Origin: Tricholoma matsutake
Taxonomy: Eukaryota; Basidiomycota; Agaricomycetes; Agaricales; Tricholomataceae
Length of the DNA stretch: 64,000 bases
Direction of reading: 5' to 3'
Assembly (NCBI GenBank): GCA_026075535.2
Contig: AP026538.1
Coordinates: 11,656,001 to 11,720,000, forward strand
The stretch's first letter is position 1. The number at the start of each line of letters is the position of its first letter. Below the pieces are notes generated by a model. It saw only the letters and a list, made by a program, of their open reading frames with translations, had not been told where the DNA came from and did no database searches. Positions 1-11,343 of the stretch are shown one piece after another. A program made the translations under genes and the position numbers.

Positions 1-479
1 TTGATTCCTTAGACTGCAAGAGGATCAATGTTGATCTGTGGAGGAATGAGGACAAGATACTCAGGAAAGTGTTTATCGACGGTGTGATCGGGAGTATGAT
101 CGGATGTGTCTCGATGTACTCAACTACTGCAAATACATTGTTTTGCACATTACTTGCTCATTTCTGCGCAGATTTCCTGCAGTTAAATTTATTCCTATGC
201 AAAACACTCTCTTCTATCAACCCCTGCTCTCCATTCAACAGTGTGTTGTTTCACTGCCGAGATGTCTCAAGATTATTACCATTTTTGGAACACCTGGTTC
301 AACTTGCTCCCTGGTGCATAGCTCGGCCTCTCCTGCTATATGAGTAGGTTGTAGCTCAAGGGGATCTTGTCTAATATGATATCAGGCTCTAATTTTATTA
401 CTACAACAAGTGGTTGAGGCACCATTGGCTTTGGGTGAGTGACTGTGCCATGTCTCAATACATTTACTCTACCTCTCTT

Positions 480-1320
480 TTATAGACTCATGAACCATTC
501 AAAGGTGCTAAATTTAATTGTACTACTGATGTAGAAGATTCCATTGGCACATCACAGATAGAGAACCCCACTCCTTCTCATATCACTTTGCCTACCCTCC
601 TGCGGACTTCACTCTGCTGATCTACACTCCTGCAGACTTCAGTTATGTCGATGAGACTTGGTTGTCTAGCCCTGATGAGATGCTGGACACTGACATTGAA
701 TGATGCATCATGTATATATAGTGTTGTGGGTAGTACATTGTACATAGTATCATTGTTTTTGTGGTCCTGTCAAGCCCCGATGTCAGTGCTGCTTCCCAGT
801 CCCTGCCCCTGCCCCTGCCCCTGCCCCCATCCCCATCCCCTGCAATTGCATTTCAAACATTATGGATGTCTGTACTATGTTCTTAATGCACGTCTATCTG
901 TACAGTACAACAAGTAAAGTAGTAATGTAGTCATTGGTTAATTAATAGAGTATGTACAAATATATAGTTCAATGGCATCCATTGAAACAGATAATACAAT
1001 GTATACAGTCAATAATATGCATAGGTTAATATTGCCCATTCCCATGTCTGTGCCCGATGGCAATGCCCTGGCCATCCACATGGCCGTCCCCATGTCCATT
1101 GCCATGTCTGTGCCCATTGCATTTCAAATGTTACTAATGTCTGTATTACATTCCTAAGGCATGTCTATTGTAAGGTATAATAATCAGTCTACAATGTAGT
1201 CATTGGTTAATATAGTATAGTGACTTTATATAGTGAGCTCAACAGCATCCATCGAACCTGTATCATTTGATACAATGTAGCTTACCTATGTGAATGATTG
1301 GTGTCATCACATACATTGAT
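480..1320 (+). pseudogene. 3'-end relic of a KDZ-associated gene and its downstream repeats
   Basis: Around 560-600 the + strand reads a peptide containing I-E-N-P-T-P-S-H-I-T-L-P, almost the same as the tail of the KDZ-associated gene near 35125-35165 (I-E-H-P-T-P-S-H-I-T-L-P). Both copies then read a Y-V-D-[DE]-T-W-L-like tail. Downstream, both loci share spaced repeats of the type 'GTCTGTATTA...' and 'GAACCTGTATCATTTG'. No long reading frame survives here. A (CTGCCC)n microsatellite lies at about 799-840. The similarity to the second copy is seen directly; the KDZ link is inferred from that copy's neighbours. Confidence 0.5.
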
Positions 1321-1760
1321 TGCAATGGTACTGTTATTTAATTCAAACATGGGTAGTATAGTGGTCAAAATCTTCTTTTGGATCAGTTGTAGCGAGAAGA
1401 AATTTCAACAAATGCTGATTCTGCTGGAAAAGGGCACCCAGGGTGCCCTTTTCCTGACCAGTGGCCATATTTGATGATTATATGCCAAATATGGTGTCAT
1501 CACATACATTGATTGCAATTCTACTGTTATTTCATTCAAACATGGGTAGTACAGTGATCGAAATTTTCTTTTGGATGGGTTACAGCCAGAAGAAATTTCA
1601 ACAAACACTCATTCTGCTGGAAAGGGCACCTAGGATGCCCTTTTCCAGAGTAGTGGCCATATTTCATGGTTACCTGCCAAACAAAAGTGCTGAAACTGGA
1701 TCATTTGACAGAAAAGGGTGGAAAAGGGCGCCCTTATCCCATATAAGATACTTAGATGTG
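1291..1760. repeat. Tandem ~190-bp palindrome-bearing repeat, locus 1
   Basis: Partial plus complete units of about 190 bp lie head to tail. Each starts with a near-perfect palindrome; at 1426-1454 it has two 14-nt arms (GGAAAAGGGCACCC and its complement) around one A. A second shorter inverted repeat (CCATATTTG...CAAATATGG) follows in each unit. The same unit recurs in the same orientation at 15575-15905. The short ORFs inside are not credible genes. Confidence 0.8.
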
Positions 1761-1795
1761 TAATAGAATGGGGCGGGTCAGATCACTTCCTCCCC

Positions 1796-2191
1796 GTCCT
1801 GGACATGACGATTTATTGCAATACACAAAATTGTGTGTAACACATGCCCTACCGGAAAGTGCGCTCTCATCAAGATATCCCATCATGCCCTCGATGGGTA
1901 ACAAGGGACATATTTAGGTGAGATGTCGCGATTAGCCACCCTGTGTAGTTTGCATTCTCACTACATGGACGCAATATGGAGCCTGAGTGCTTTATACATT
2001 GTGCGTGGATACCCGTCAAACCTTATTTCGAATTGGATTAAGAATAATATTGCTACCCATTGGCAGAACTGTTTGGCTAATACTAAATGTGAGCATGAGG
2101 ACATATTAGTACTTAAGTCTGAATTCAATACAGCATGGAACTACTTTAATGCAAAAGAACTAGGTGACACAATCCTAGGCTACTGGTGCGG
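1796..2191 (+). pseudogene. Reverse-transcriptase-like C-terminal fragment
   Basis: The frame running to about 2191 contains G-T-Y-L-G-E-M-S-R-L-A-T-L followed by a helical stretch with R-G-Y-P-x-x-L-I-x-x-W-I. From memory this resembles the region after the catalytic core of Penelope-like or related eukaryotic reverse transcriptases, where an S-x-H-P-x-x-x-K-x-G motif precedes it; here the equivalent is S-H-H-A-L-D-G and then a stop. No catalytic YxDD motif is present, so it is a fragment at best. It ends where LTR sequence begins at about 2192. The family is an inference and could be wrong. Confidence 0.4.
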
Positions 2192-2824
2192 TGATGATGC
2201 TCAACCCAGAAACCCAAACAAAACCCACAAGATGGCTTCGGATGGTATAACATGAGTCAGAGGAAGGATGCGAGGCCCTCTAGATGTCACCTGTCAGACT
2301 GACCATCAAATAGTCACAAAACAACTGCTTGTCGAAGCAGTTCAAGGCTAAAAGAATGTGTTTCAAGGACTTGTGATGATTTGCGAGGTGTTGCAATGCT
2401 TTTTGAGATGTTGCGATGCTTTTTGAGATGTCACAATGCTTTTTTCAGATGTTGCGATGCTTTTTGAGATGTTGTGATGCTTTTTGAGATGTTGTGATAT
2501 TTTTCGAAGAAGTTTCGAGGAATTTCGAGTGTGCAGATATGTTCGGATGCAAGATCGGGGGACTAGATGAGTAGTAGAAGTGAAGAAAAGGCTAATCAAG
2601 GGAAGCGAGAGCAAAAATAGCATAATGTGAGGAATTCAAGGAATTTCAAGGAAGTTTAGAGTAAAACACCAAACTTAGGACTGAATAAGACTAAACCAAA
2701 CTCTCAAATCACTGTGATCTGGGAGGAAGACGACGACTTTCTTTTTTTCTTTGTATCTAGTACATCTTTTTATATAAAATAAAGAAAGTACCTAAAAAAT
2801 GAGGCAAACATGGAGGTCTTTACA
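2192..2824 (-). mobile_element. LTR of a retroelement, minus orientation
   Basis: On the minus strand the segment starts TGTAAAGACC and ends in GAGCATCATCA, so it has TG...CA ends. Just outside the start lies a polypurine tract (minus strand ATATGGGGGGGAG, plus 2825-2838), which marks it as a 3' LTR. The left 80 bp resemble the ends of the solo LTRs at 11344, 56863 and 62616. It contains a 20-23-bp tandem repeat at about 2380-2500 (GAGATGTTGCGATGCTTTTT). The 3' internal remnant extends to about 3080. Confidence 0.55.
2380..2505. repeat. Short tandem repeat, ~21-23-bp unit
   Basis: Five or six imperfect copies of a unit like GAGATGTTGCGATGCTTTTT lie head to tail inside the LTR. Several copies differ only by CG versus TG or CA, which fits CpG decay. 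Confidence 0.75.
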
Positions 2825-3537
2825 CTCCCCCCCATATTCCGATGTCATTTTCACCAGCCAAATTGACATGAAATGGCAGGTTCAGTCCTAGTCCAGTCCG
2901 ATTGGACCATCAGAATTTCCTAGGAATTTCTGACCATAGGAATCACATAGGAATATTCCAAGGTTATGCAGAGACATCGGACAACATAGGATTCCGATAG
3001 GAATGATAGCAGCATTGCTTAGTCATAGTAGAAAAAGTAGAAACACATGACAGAATTGAACCCCAGAGCTCTAATATGATTACATAAACTTACAGTAACA
3101 ACAAGACCACTACACTAAACAGTCATTGCAGGTACGTGCTTGTACTGCACTACATACTGTTCCCGTGGGTGTGATGACAAAGCACAAAGCCGCATCACCA
3201 CACCTGCCAGCTCATCATTCTCCCACCACCACCACCAATGATGACAACAACGACCATGGCCGCCTCCCCACCTCAACCACCACCACCACCATACCCACTC
3301 CCACTCCCACTCCCGTGTAGGGACTACCGTGGATGGACCCGGGTCCATCCGGGTGAATATCCATGGATGATGTACTGAAGTCCATGGATATGGGTGGATC
3401 CATGGATCATCCATGGGTATCCATATGAATACTACTATTTTTTATGCTCTCAAATGCTCTAATATATGTACCATGGTCTATTAAAATGTTTTTGCAAGGT
3501 CAATTACCTGCTGGAGTGCCTTGTTGGCAGTTGGCAC

Positions 3538-3920
3538 TAGTGTTGCCATGAGGGCCCATGTCTTCAAGTCAGACTTTTTTGATTGCTGTATATCTCTGTA
3601 AGTACATCATTGTAGAACATAAACTAATTGATGTGGGGTACATATTTATCACTGCTATTGACCAATCCAAAAATTACATAAATCGGATCACTACATCTTG
3701 AGTTATTGACCAACTAAAACTCTGACTTTTTGTATATACAAAGTCAGAATTTTAGTCGGTCAATAACTCAAGATGTAGTAATCTGATTTATGTAATTTTT
3801 GGATTTGTTGATAGCAGCAATAAATATGTACCCTGCGTCGATTTGTTTACATCCTACGATGATGTGCTTGCAGAGATATACAGCAATCAAAAAGTCTGAC
3901 TTGAAGTCATGGCAACACTA
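3538..3920. mobile_element. Fold-back MITE with hAT-like ends, nested in the hAT element
   Basis: Almost the whole 383 bp is one inverted repeat with arms of about 190 bp (TAGTGTTGCCATGA...TCATGGCAACACTA). A perfect 8-bp duplication GTTGGCAC flanks it at 3530-3537 and 3921-3928. It has no coding capacity. The ends begin TAG as in the host hAT element, but the rest of the TIR differs, so it was mobilised by another hAT family. The left arm has about 10 extra bases after the TIR. Confidence 0.9.
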
Positions 3921-4061
3921 GTTGGCACACATGATGTTATCTATTATACTGAGTAAAGTTTGTACTTAAGACTGCTTCTTTTAATCAGAAAATGGTTTTA
4001 CACCAATAAATATTACTTTGAAATACATCTGAAATACCATAGGAATTTGTACAATTACAAT

Positions 4062-4460
4062 TCAAGTTCTCCAAAACCTGAATTCCTCATCTGTCTCTTC
4101 TACCTCATCTTCCAACTCAGTCTCATCAACTTCTTTCTGAGGTCCCACCTGCTCTTCACTTCCCATTTGCTTCTGAACAATCTTAATGGTTTCTGAAAGT
4201 CCTGAATAGAGTGGAGTTTTGGCCCAAGATCCAACTGCAACTTGAGCCTTGAAGGTCTGTGGGCTGGTGTTATGCTGAAGGTGATTGATCTCAAGCCTTC
4301 CAACTGCAAATGCACATTCAGCATCCACTGATGATGCTAAAAGAGTGTCTGAGTAGAAGCAAAAATAAGAATTATTACACTTACCTGATGCTGAGCAAAA
4401 ATCAAGCCCCATCTTTGCTAACCGAGGTCGCTGCTCAATGGCTTGATGCCAGTACTTCAT
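4062..4460 (-). pseudogene. hAT transposase, C-terminal dimerisation-region fragment
   Basis: The minus frame reads K-Y-W-H-Q-A-I-E-Q-R-P-R-L-A-K-M-G, then a short likely intron (about 37 nt, GTAAGT...CTCAG), then L-L-A-S-S-V-D-A-E-C-A-F-A-V-G-R-L. This matches the hAT dimerisation region, whose usual core is A-S-S-x-x-x-E-R-x-F-S. The arginine of that core is Cys here (CGT to TGT would do this). The tail is acidic (E/D-rich). The catalytic part and BED finger are missing. It sits inside the element with hAT ends at 3318-5903, which supports the call. Confidence 0.72.
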
Positions 4461-4769
4461 GATTCCTCCAACCTCCTTGATAGTAGGTCACATGACAGTC
4501 ATTTTCAAACTCGGCATGAAAAGCAGGTCAGAATGGTGTATAACAACACTTTTCAAAAGTTTCCCTTCAACATACTCTAATATGACACTAAATATCCTGC
4601 CAGGATATCTTGATAATTCCATATTTCACACACCAATTGGATTTGATCATTCAATAAAAGTGTGAGAATGACAAAAATACAAGAGGTATATCTTGATGAT
4701 GCCTTAATGGCTTTACTTGATCATTCAAAGAGAGCAAGAATGTCAAGAAAAAGCATGTGAAACTCAGAT

Positions 4770-5140
4770 TAAAAAATCTGGTCAAAATTGTATGTACCAT
4801 CACTATGTTTTATATACAGTGTCACATGACTATGCAAGGGTGATTTTCAAACTCAGCTGAAAATTGTGGTCAGAATGGTATATAACATCACTATGTTCCG
4901 TATATGGTAGGTCGCATGACTATGCAAGGGTGATTTTCAAAAATTGCGGTCAGAATGGTATATAACATCACTATGTTCTATATGGTAGGTCACATGATCA
5001 GATGGATACCATTTTCAAACTCAGCATAAAAATCTGGTCAGAATGGTATATAACATCACTATGTTCTATATATAGGTCACATCATACAGATGTCATTTTC
5101 GAACTCAGCACAAAAAGTTATAACATCACTATGTGAGGGA
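4770..5140. repeat. Tandem repeat, ~85-100-bp unit
   Basis: About four or five copies of a unit containing GGTCAGAATGGTATATAACA followed by TCACTATGTTC and GTCACATGA. A more diverged copy lies at about 4490-4560. It lies inside the hAT element and has no coding potential. Confidence 0.75.
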
Positions 5141-5169
5141 CTGGTCACTGAACTAAATTTAATCACTAA

Positions 5170-5385
5170 GTCACCTGCAAGCTAGGACTTTGCTCCAACT
5201 CTGCTCGGATTTTGATCCGACTTTTGTCTTTACAACTGTGAAAGAAAATTTACTAGGACTCTGGGCAGAGTCTGAGGACTGTCCGCAGACTCCATGCAGA
5301 CAGCTAGGACTCTGCTCAGACTCTGGTAGGATTCTGCTCAGAGTCCGCGGACAGCTAGGAGTCCATGTGGAGTCTGTGTGGATTA
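5170..5385. repeat. Diverged short repeats (CTAGGACTCTG type)
   Basis: Repeated GCTAGGACTCTGCTCAGAC-like words in both orientations. Similar 'AGGACT' words occur at 7095-7260 near a retroelement polypurine tract, so this may be retroelement debris within the hAT element. Confidence 0.45.
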
Positions 5386-5934
5386 TGTGGGGGACAGTAA
5401 AGTACTGTCATTCCTTACCAAGACTATACTTGTGCTAGAGGGCCATTGTGTTGCATGGCAATTCCGAGTTCTGTAGGGGGCTGGGGGCTTTACCCGCTTA
5501 GAGCATACACAGCCACTATTGCAGTGGCCAGCTGGCTTTGGCTTGGTTTTTGTAGAATCAGGGCCCCACTTCTGGCCATTCCATTTCGATTGATGTTCAT
5601 GGGCGAACAAGGGGAGGGGGGCTACTAAAGGGACCTCACAAGATCTGAAATGGATGAGAATCAAAATAGGCCACTTAGGCAATTACCACACTAATAGATC
5701 AGATGAGACATCCAGTCAGCTCAATTGACAATACCTCATCTCAATAAATTCAGAACTCAGAATTACTCATTTATTTAAATTTAATAGTAACCATCCATTC
5801 ATCCATGGATATCACCCATGAAATATCCATATCCATATCCATCCATCCATATGTCATATCCATGGATGGTCACCTGGATGATGGCCATCCATGGTAGTCC
5901 CTACTCCCGTGCCATCAAGAGGGGCCAATGGCCA

Positions 5935-6720
5935 TCAATGGACACAAGCAGCCCAAACGACGGAATCATCGTTTGGGCCACAGTAAGTTTTTTTTTTTTT
6001 TCTTTGTTTCTTGTTTTCTAAACTAACTAACATCTTTCTTTTGTTTTTTAGGTCCTAAACTACAGGGTAACAATGGACGGATGGACGGACTCGCCCAAAC
6101 AATGCAATCTGCGTCGTTTGGGCCCTAGGCAAGTTTTTTTTTTCCCTTTGATTTTGAGTTTGCACTAACTGTTTTTCTTTCATCTTCTAGGTTCTAAGCT
6201 GTTGACACCCACAGAGACAAAGAGGGATGGGGAGGGAGACAAGGAAGTGATGACAACAATGACGACGACAGGGAGGGGGAGACGAGAAGGTGGAGGGGGA
6301 GACGAGGGGAAGGCGACAGGCACCAGTACTGGACAAGATGAGGGCGGCAAGGGACAACGAGGGGGGGACAATGAGGGGGTGGGGACAACGAGATGGCACC
6401 CCGAACGACACACCACTCACCACCAGCCTCACAAGCAACTGCTCGTGGGGTGGACAGTGGGTGGAATGATGACAAGGAGGGGGAGACGAGGGAGGAGGAG
6501 ATGAGGGACACACATGGGACACCATGCCACCGCCATGAGCATCTGCTTATGGGGTGGATCGTGGGGTCTATGAGAAGGAGACGGCACCCCAACACCCGAA
6601 CCCCACCACTGCAAGCTTTGCTCGTAGGGTGGAACGGGTGCTAATGGCCATGTCACCACCTCCACACTGAAATGCAACGCACCACCACTCCCTCCCCTCC
6701 CGCAAAATGGGGGGGGTGGT
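5935..6720. other. Low-complexity intergenic DNA with inverted GCCCAAACGA words
   Basis: It contains the inverted pair GCCCAAACGACG...CGTTTGGGCC, poly-T tracts and a GGGGA/GACAA-rich stretch open in several frames. The many ORFs here are composition artefacts. A similar arrangement (GGGCCCAAATGA...TCATTTGGGCCC next to a GACAATG-rich tract) occurs at 61190-61770, so both may belong to one dispersed family. No gene is supported. Confidence 0.5.
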
Positions 6721-6935
6721 TTTTTGTTTTTATAGAATTTTAAATAGTATAATTAATTGTCTCCCCCCTGCGTTTGCATCGGGGGGTATTTTTTCAATCT
6801 ATATTAGTTATATTAGTTCCTCGCGTCTTTGCGAGGGCTAATCAATTGTTTTTCGAGCTCTCGTGAGGGAGGTTAAAAATATGTGAACTATCCCTAAGTG
6901 CATTAAATGGACTTTGTATTACATATTTAATAATT

Positions 6936-7022
6936 CTCCTGTGGCTCAACTGGTTGAGTGCTTGTTTAGTCATCATGTGACTTACATCCCATGGTCCATG
7001 GTTCAATCCCTGCTTTACCCAC
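6936..7022 (+). other. tRNA-like pol III promoter: SINE or tRNA-derived relic
   Basis: An A box TGGCTCAACTGG at 6942-6953 is followed 58 bp later by a B box GGTTCAATCCC at 7000-7010. Both fit the internal RNA polymerase III promoter of tRNA genes, at tRNA-like spacing. The acceptor stem does not pair convincingly, so this is not a working tRNA. A tRNA-derived SINE head or a decayed tRNA fits best. Confidence 0.45.
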
Positions 7023-7087
7023 TTATTTTGTAAGCACTTGGGGAAAGTTAAGTCTTCCAAAATGTGGTAGTCCGACTTCATGTTGGA

Positions 7088-8120
7088 ATTGCATAGGACT
7101 TTACTAGGACTTTACTAGGAATTTCTTGGAAACAACAGCACATGGTCATCAAGATACATTCCGATCGGATTCCTATCAGACTACTAGGACTAGTGTCAGA
7201 CTAGTAGGACTCCTATCGGATTCCGATTGGACTCTTATCGGAAAACTCGGACTCCTAGGACTCCGATAGGAATATGGGGGGGAGTGCAAAGTTTACCAAA
7301 CATGTAGAAAACTCGAGGCAAAAGACAATATAAGTATATCAGAACAATAAAGCGAGCCTAGAAGGGGTGAATATAACACATGATAAAGAAATAATAAGAA
7401 AGAATAGCTAAAACCAGACTGTCCTTGTTATAAATTGAATAAAAGATCGGAAACTGCTTCAAGCGGATTGTATGTGTGCACATGCGGTCGAAATGTGTTC
7501 GATATACTCGACATAATGTCCCATGTGTCCAGTATGTGTCTGAAGATCATTCGAATAGGAAATACTGTGTCCAATGATGTTTTTCGAGGTTCGATGTTTT
7601 GCGAAGATTTTCGAAGATTCTTCGGACTTCGTTCGTGGCCCGATATCGGTGCAATATTGTTTGACAATGGTAGGGGATATGTCTGGCATGTGTGCGATGA
7701 TTATTCAGATAGCGATATAGTGTCCGATGTCGATTTGTGATGTTCGATGATTTTCGAAGTCGGTCAAGGAAATATCGGACTTGTTCAAAGGCCGATATCG
7801 CTGCGATATTGCTCGAAACTGGTTCGGAACTCATCGACGATGTTCCAAGTGTATATCCTGAGCTGTCCGAAGGTCAGGGGAATTGTACTATAGCGGCTGA
7901 AGGCATGCGAAGAATCTCGAGGTGTCGCAAAGAGTTTTGAAGTGTTGCGAAGGATTTTGAAGCATTCTCGTGACTTTGTAGAAGTTCGTAGAGCTTCGGA
8001 GGGGTTCATATGGGTTTGTAGAGCTTTGTAGAGGTCTGTAGAACTTTGTAGAGCTTTGACAGCGATCATAGACGTGTTTTCCGAGCTTGAATGACGAGGT
8101 GGACCTATCAGCAGCTGGCT
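7088..8120 (+). mobile_element. 3' end of an LTR retroelement: polypurine tract plus LTR
   Basis: A polypurine tract AATATGGGGGGGAG at about 7275-7288 is followed at once by TGCAAAGTTTACC, the expected start of a 3' LTR. The 200 bp before it contain 'CCTATCGGATTCCGA' words, as does the internal remnant right of the LTR at 2192-2824, so the two are related. The region after 7289 is rich in CG and TCGA-like words and ends in GTAGAGCTTTGTAGAG-type short repeats. The right end is uncertain. Confidence 0.4.
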
Positions 8121-8169
8121 TGCCGCCACGGATGCAGGAACACTTAACAGCCGATCTGCATATGGACAA

Positions 8170-8700
8170 TACTCAGATGATTATGGCGACCTCGAGTATG
8201 TAGACCCGGTGTTTTGTGTCATGGCAACCACACCTCTTGGCCCCCACCCAATCCCTGATGTCCGGAAAGTAGGCCTAGCTAATTGAAAGCTGATAGTTTT
8301 GCGTAAATGAACTCGAAATCTATTTGATCTTACCAGTCTTTGGAAAAAGACTGTGCTCACTACATTAGATAAGGATACTTTAGAGGCTGGAACTAACATC
8401 TCAGACAATGATGAGGGTAGTTCCTCCAATATGTCTGAGACAGACCCAGCCTACTTATTTCAAACTATTGGTTATTGTTGAACAGATGACCCATGTGTAC
8501 AGCTGCAACCCCAAGAGGGAAACGATCTGTTATACACTCACAAAAACTCGCTCCTCTGGTTGTAATGACATGAGGGAGCCACCTTAGTAGCCAAGCATCT
8601 TGGTGAAGATAGTTGTACTAGTGCAGAATCCGTCACACTAGCTAAGTTGAATTGCCTGAAGTTTACAGGTTCTGACATGTTGACGTTAGTAGGGTAAGCA
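8170..8700 (+). pseudogene. Decayed coding stretch, not recognised
   Basis: One frame reads a serine/acid-rich peptide (D-N-D-E-G-S-S-S-N-M-S-E-T-D-P-A-Y-L-F) and continues with plausible protein through three stops (one TGA, one TAA-TGA pair) to about 8697. Related function or family was not recognised. It could be a retroelement gag-like remnant or noise. Confidence 0.22.
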
Positions 8701-9500
8701 CATATGCTTGAGTCGATGCAGTAAGCGATCACTGATAGTTTTATAACAATAGTTCTCAGACAAAATATACAATTGTCTCACAGACCTTGTCCGAAGTAAT
8801 TTTTCGAACATTGATTCCTAGGGGATCACATTCAACTGATGTGGTTAACCCAAACCCTAACTGTGAGTCGCCATACTTAATTGTATGACATATAACCGAG
8901 ATAGACTAGTCTTATACATTAGCTAACCTGAACCTGAACCTGAACCTTATCCTGACCAAATCTTAATAGGTGGACGTCAGGAAAGGTGCATTCGCCTGCC
9001 ATTGTTGGGATGATGGCAAAGGAGGGTTCTGAAAATGGGTGCTGTGATACCTCTTTGTCGATTTGATTTGATCGGAGGGGCTGCACTTAGTTTGGGCACT
9101 TTCGGTGGACCACCTTTTTGATGTGCTTTGATGGGTACATTTAGACACACGCTAAAACTTTTGGCGCGCACGTAGTTTATCTAGGCATGTAAATGTCTTA
9201 TTGTCTTATCTGCTTATCGTTCTATTTTTAGATTTCTTGGGAAATTTATTGGTAAGCATCTTATAAAGATCGGTTATTATTGTATATGCCCGAGGCCATT
9301 GATTTAAATCAACCTCAGTGTTTTGTCATTGCTGTCCATTGACAGTGTGAGAAATCAGACCCAAAGAGCCTATAAAGGTGAAACAGGATGGTTCTGGTAT
9401 CCCCAGTGCCTGTCATCCTTTATGTCTCACATACTCTTCCATAGGTTGTAGAATACACCTCCCTAACGCTGACAACCCTAACTGAGCCTAACATGCTAAC
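8700..9500. other. Intergenic, nothing recognised
   Basis: Only short ORFs and a small GAACCT repeat near 8930-8945 (AACCTGAACCTGAACCTGA) were seen. No gene, RNA or element boundary is supported. Confidence 0.4.
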
Positions 9501-9504
9501 ATGG

Positions 9505-9805
9505 ATATGCCGAGACTTTCCCATGAGTGAGTACCACCATCAGAATCATCTTGCGAATATGGTCCAGATGACCTAGCACAGCACAACCAAGCCATCAATA
9601 AACCTTGACAGCCAACGCCAACGCCGAGATTTTCACATGAGTACTACCATCAGAATCATCTTGCGATTACGGTCCAGATGACCTAGCACAGCCATCAATA
9701 AAAGTTGATAGCCAAGCCAAGCCAATGCCAATGCCGAGATTTTCACATGAGTACCACCATCGGAATCATCTCACGAATACGGTCCAGATGACCTAGCATA
9801 ACCAT
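9505..9805. repeat. Tandem repeat, three copies of ~108-120 bp
   Basis: Three direct copies carry GCCGAGATTTTCACATGAGT, then ACCATCAGAATCATCTTGCG and GGTCCAGATGACCTAGCA. Copies differ by point changes and by the number of GCCAAGCCAA words between them. No coding potential. Confidence 0.85.
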
Positions 9806-10830
9806 AAAAATCTCCCAACAGCTATCAAAAGTACTCGTGAGAGCCAAGCAGACAAAATACATTTCACGTCCATACCCCCATTAGAATCCCCTCATTGATA
9901 CAATCACAACACACTCCCACTCACCCCTGCTGATCCAAGATGCAACATTTTTCATATTTGTTTCAAACAAACAAACCACCAGGAATTTCAGGTCTGCCAA
10001 AAATGGAAAATGGAATCACACGTGGGGGAAATCACCCTGGGCTCACCCCGATCACCCCGGGATCACACCGTGACCAAGCATACACATCACCCGACCCCTG
10101 GGTGATCATCACCCAAGGAATACTACAGGACCCCTGACAGCTTCAAACAGAATCAAACAAATGTAAACCACCCAAACAAACAGAAATAGTCCTAGTCACT
10201 TTTCACCATCAAAAAGTAGTCAGGAACACCTCCAAAACAGGCAAAACATACAGGTCACCCAGGTCTGGGTGACCGGAGAACTATAGTCTTCCGAAGTGGA
10301 ATATGGACAGTGTGGTCTTCCACACAGGGATTTTACACCAGTTACTCATCCCATCTTCAAGACAGGTGTTGTGTTGCAGTGTCCTTTTGATGATCTCACA
10401 GTATTGTTAATCTGGCATATTATCCACACTGAAGAGGTTTGGAAAACGACATGCTAGTAATGATGACAAGACAGCGGGTGCATTACTAAGACCTGCCCTG
10501 ATCTCCTGCTCGTAAGCACAGCACCTGGCTGCAGACCAAAGTCTCAGGAACCTCTATACCTGCCATGGCGGTTCAACTGTATGTCATCATCACAAGAAAA
10601 TCTGTCCAGGCTACAAGATCCCCAGCAAAGCACACACACTGATGAGAACATGCCCAAAGGGCAACTCAGACACCAAACACCCTGTTGGCAGGGTGGGTTG
10701 CAGAAAAAAAATATATATATTCTAAAGATATACAAAGTAATGTAGTTCAACCAGGTATCTTTTAAAGTCTTTGGAGGGGCAGGTGTGAGTTACAACAACA
10801 CAGATGCACAAAAAATTGAGTAAGACACAA
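9806..10830. other. Intergenic with GATCACCC short repeats
   Basis: At 10020-10130 there are repeated CACCC/GATCACCCCGGG words. The rest holds no recognisable gene. Confidence 0.4.
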
Positions 10831-10839
10831 TGGAGGGCA

Positions 10840-11145
10840 TCAGAAAAGGTGACAGCACAGGTCAAGCAAGCTGGCATCATGTAACGAGAGGGATGGGAGA
10901 AGGGGGAGGGGCAGCATTGTTGAGGAGGGGGGGGGGAGGAAAACTTGGGCAGGCAGTCTCAAATGGCGGCAGCGCAGATCAACCAAGCCGGCATCAAGTA
11001 ATGAGAGGGATGGGAAAAGAGGGGGGGGAACTCAGGTGGACAACTTCAAATGGCGGTGGCACAGGTCAGTCAAGCCTGCATCACATAACAAGAGAGATAG
11101 GAGAAGGGGGAGGGGCAGCATCAGTTGATAGGGACAGTGGCAAAG
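10840..11145. repeat. Purine-rich minisatellite, three copies of ~110 bp
   Basis: Three head-to-tail copies each contain ACAGGTCAAGCAAGC-like sequence, GCATCA, then GAGAGGGATGGGAGAAGGGG and AAATGGCGG. The 148-residue ORF through it is Gly/His-rich and repeats with the DNA unit, so it is a by-product. Confidence 0.8.
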
Positions 11146-11343
11146 AAGATGAGATGCAACACCGTTCAATGCCATGTGGCATCGAATGGCATCAAGGACG
11201 AGCAAAGCAAAAAGAACTCGAGGGAGAAATGTGGGCAGAAAGGAAGAATGGGCAAGAAGTCCATGATGATGGTTGATATACTGTCAATAAAACTCCATCT
11301 GATTGATGGAATGTTTGGGAACACGCAATGATTCGGAAGATGC

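Larger units (their letters stand above)
3318..5903. mobile_element. hAT-superfamily DNA transposon, 2.6 kb
   Basis: The ends are inverted repeats: TAGGGACTACCGTGGATGG on the left and the complement of TAGGGACTACCATGGATGG on the right (18 of 19 match). They are flanked by a perfect 8-bp target duplication CTCCCGTG at 3310-3317 and 5904-5911. An 8-bp duplication and ends starting TAG are hallmarks of hAT elements. Subterminal arrays of ATCCATGG-type motifs lie inside both ends (about 3340-3430 and 5790-5895). It holds a minus-strand hAT transposase C-terminal relic (4062-4460), a nested MITE (3538-3920) and tandem repeats. It is non-autonomous in its present state. Confidence 0.88.

Noticed and set aside
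3115..3414. Trp-rich 99-codon minus ORF
   Set aside because: Spans a GTGG/CCAC microsatellite and the hAT end; it crosses the insertion boundary at 3318.
6180..6677. Several overlapping ORFs of 78-133 codons
   Set aside because: Open in four or more frames because of GGGGA/GACAA composition.
9505..9805. CRISPR-like array
   Set aside because: Units are contiguous ~110-bp tandem copies without unique spacers, and the host is a fungus.
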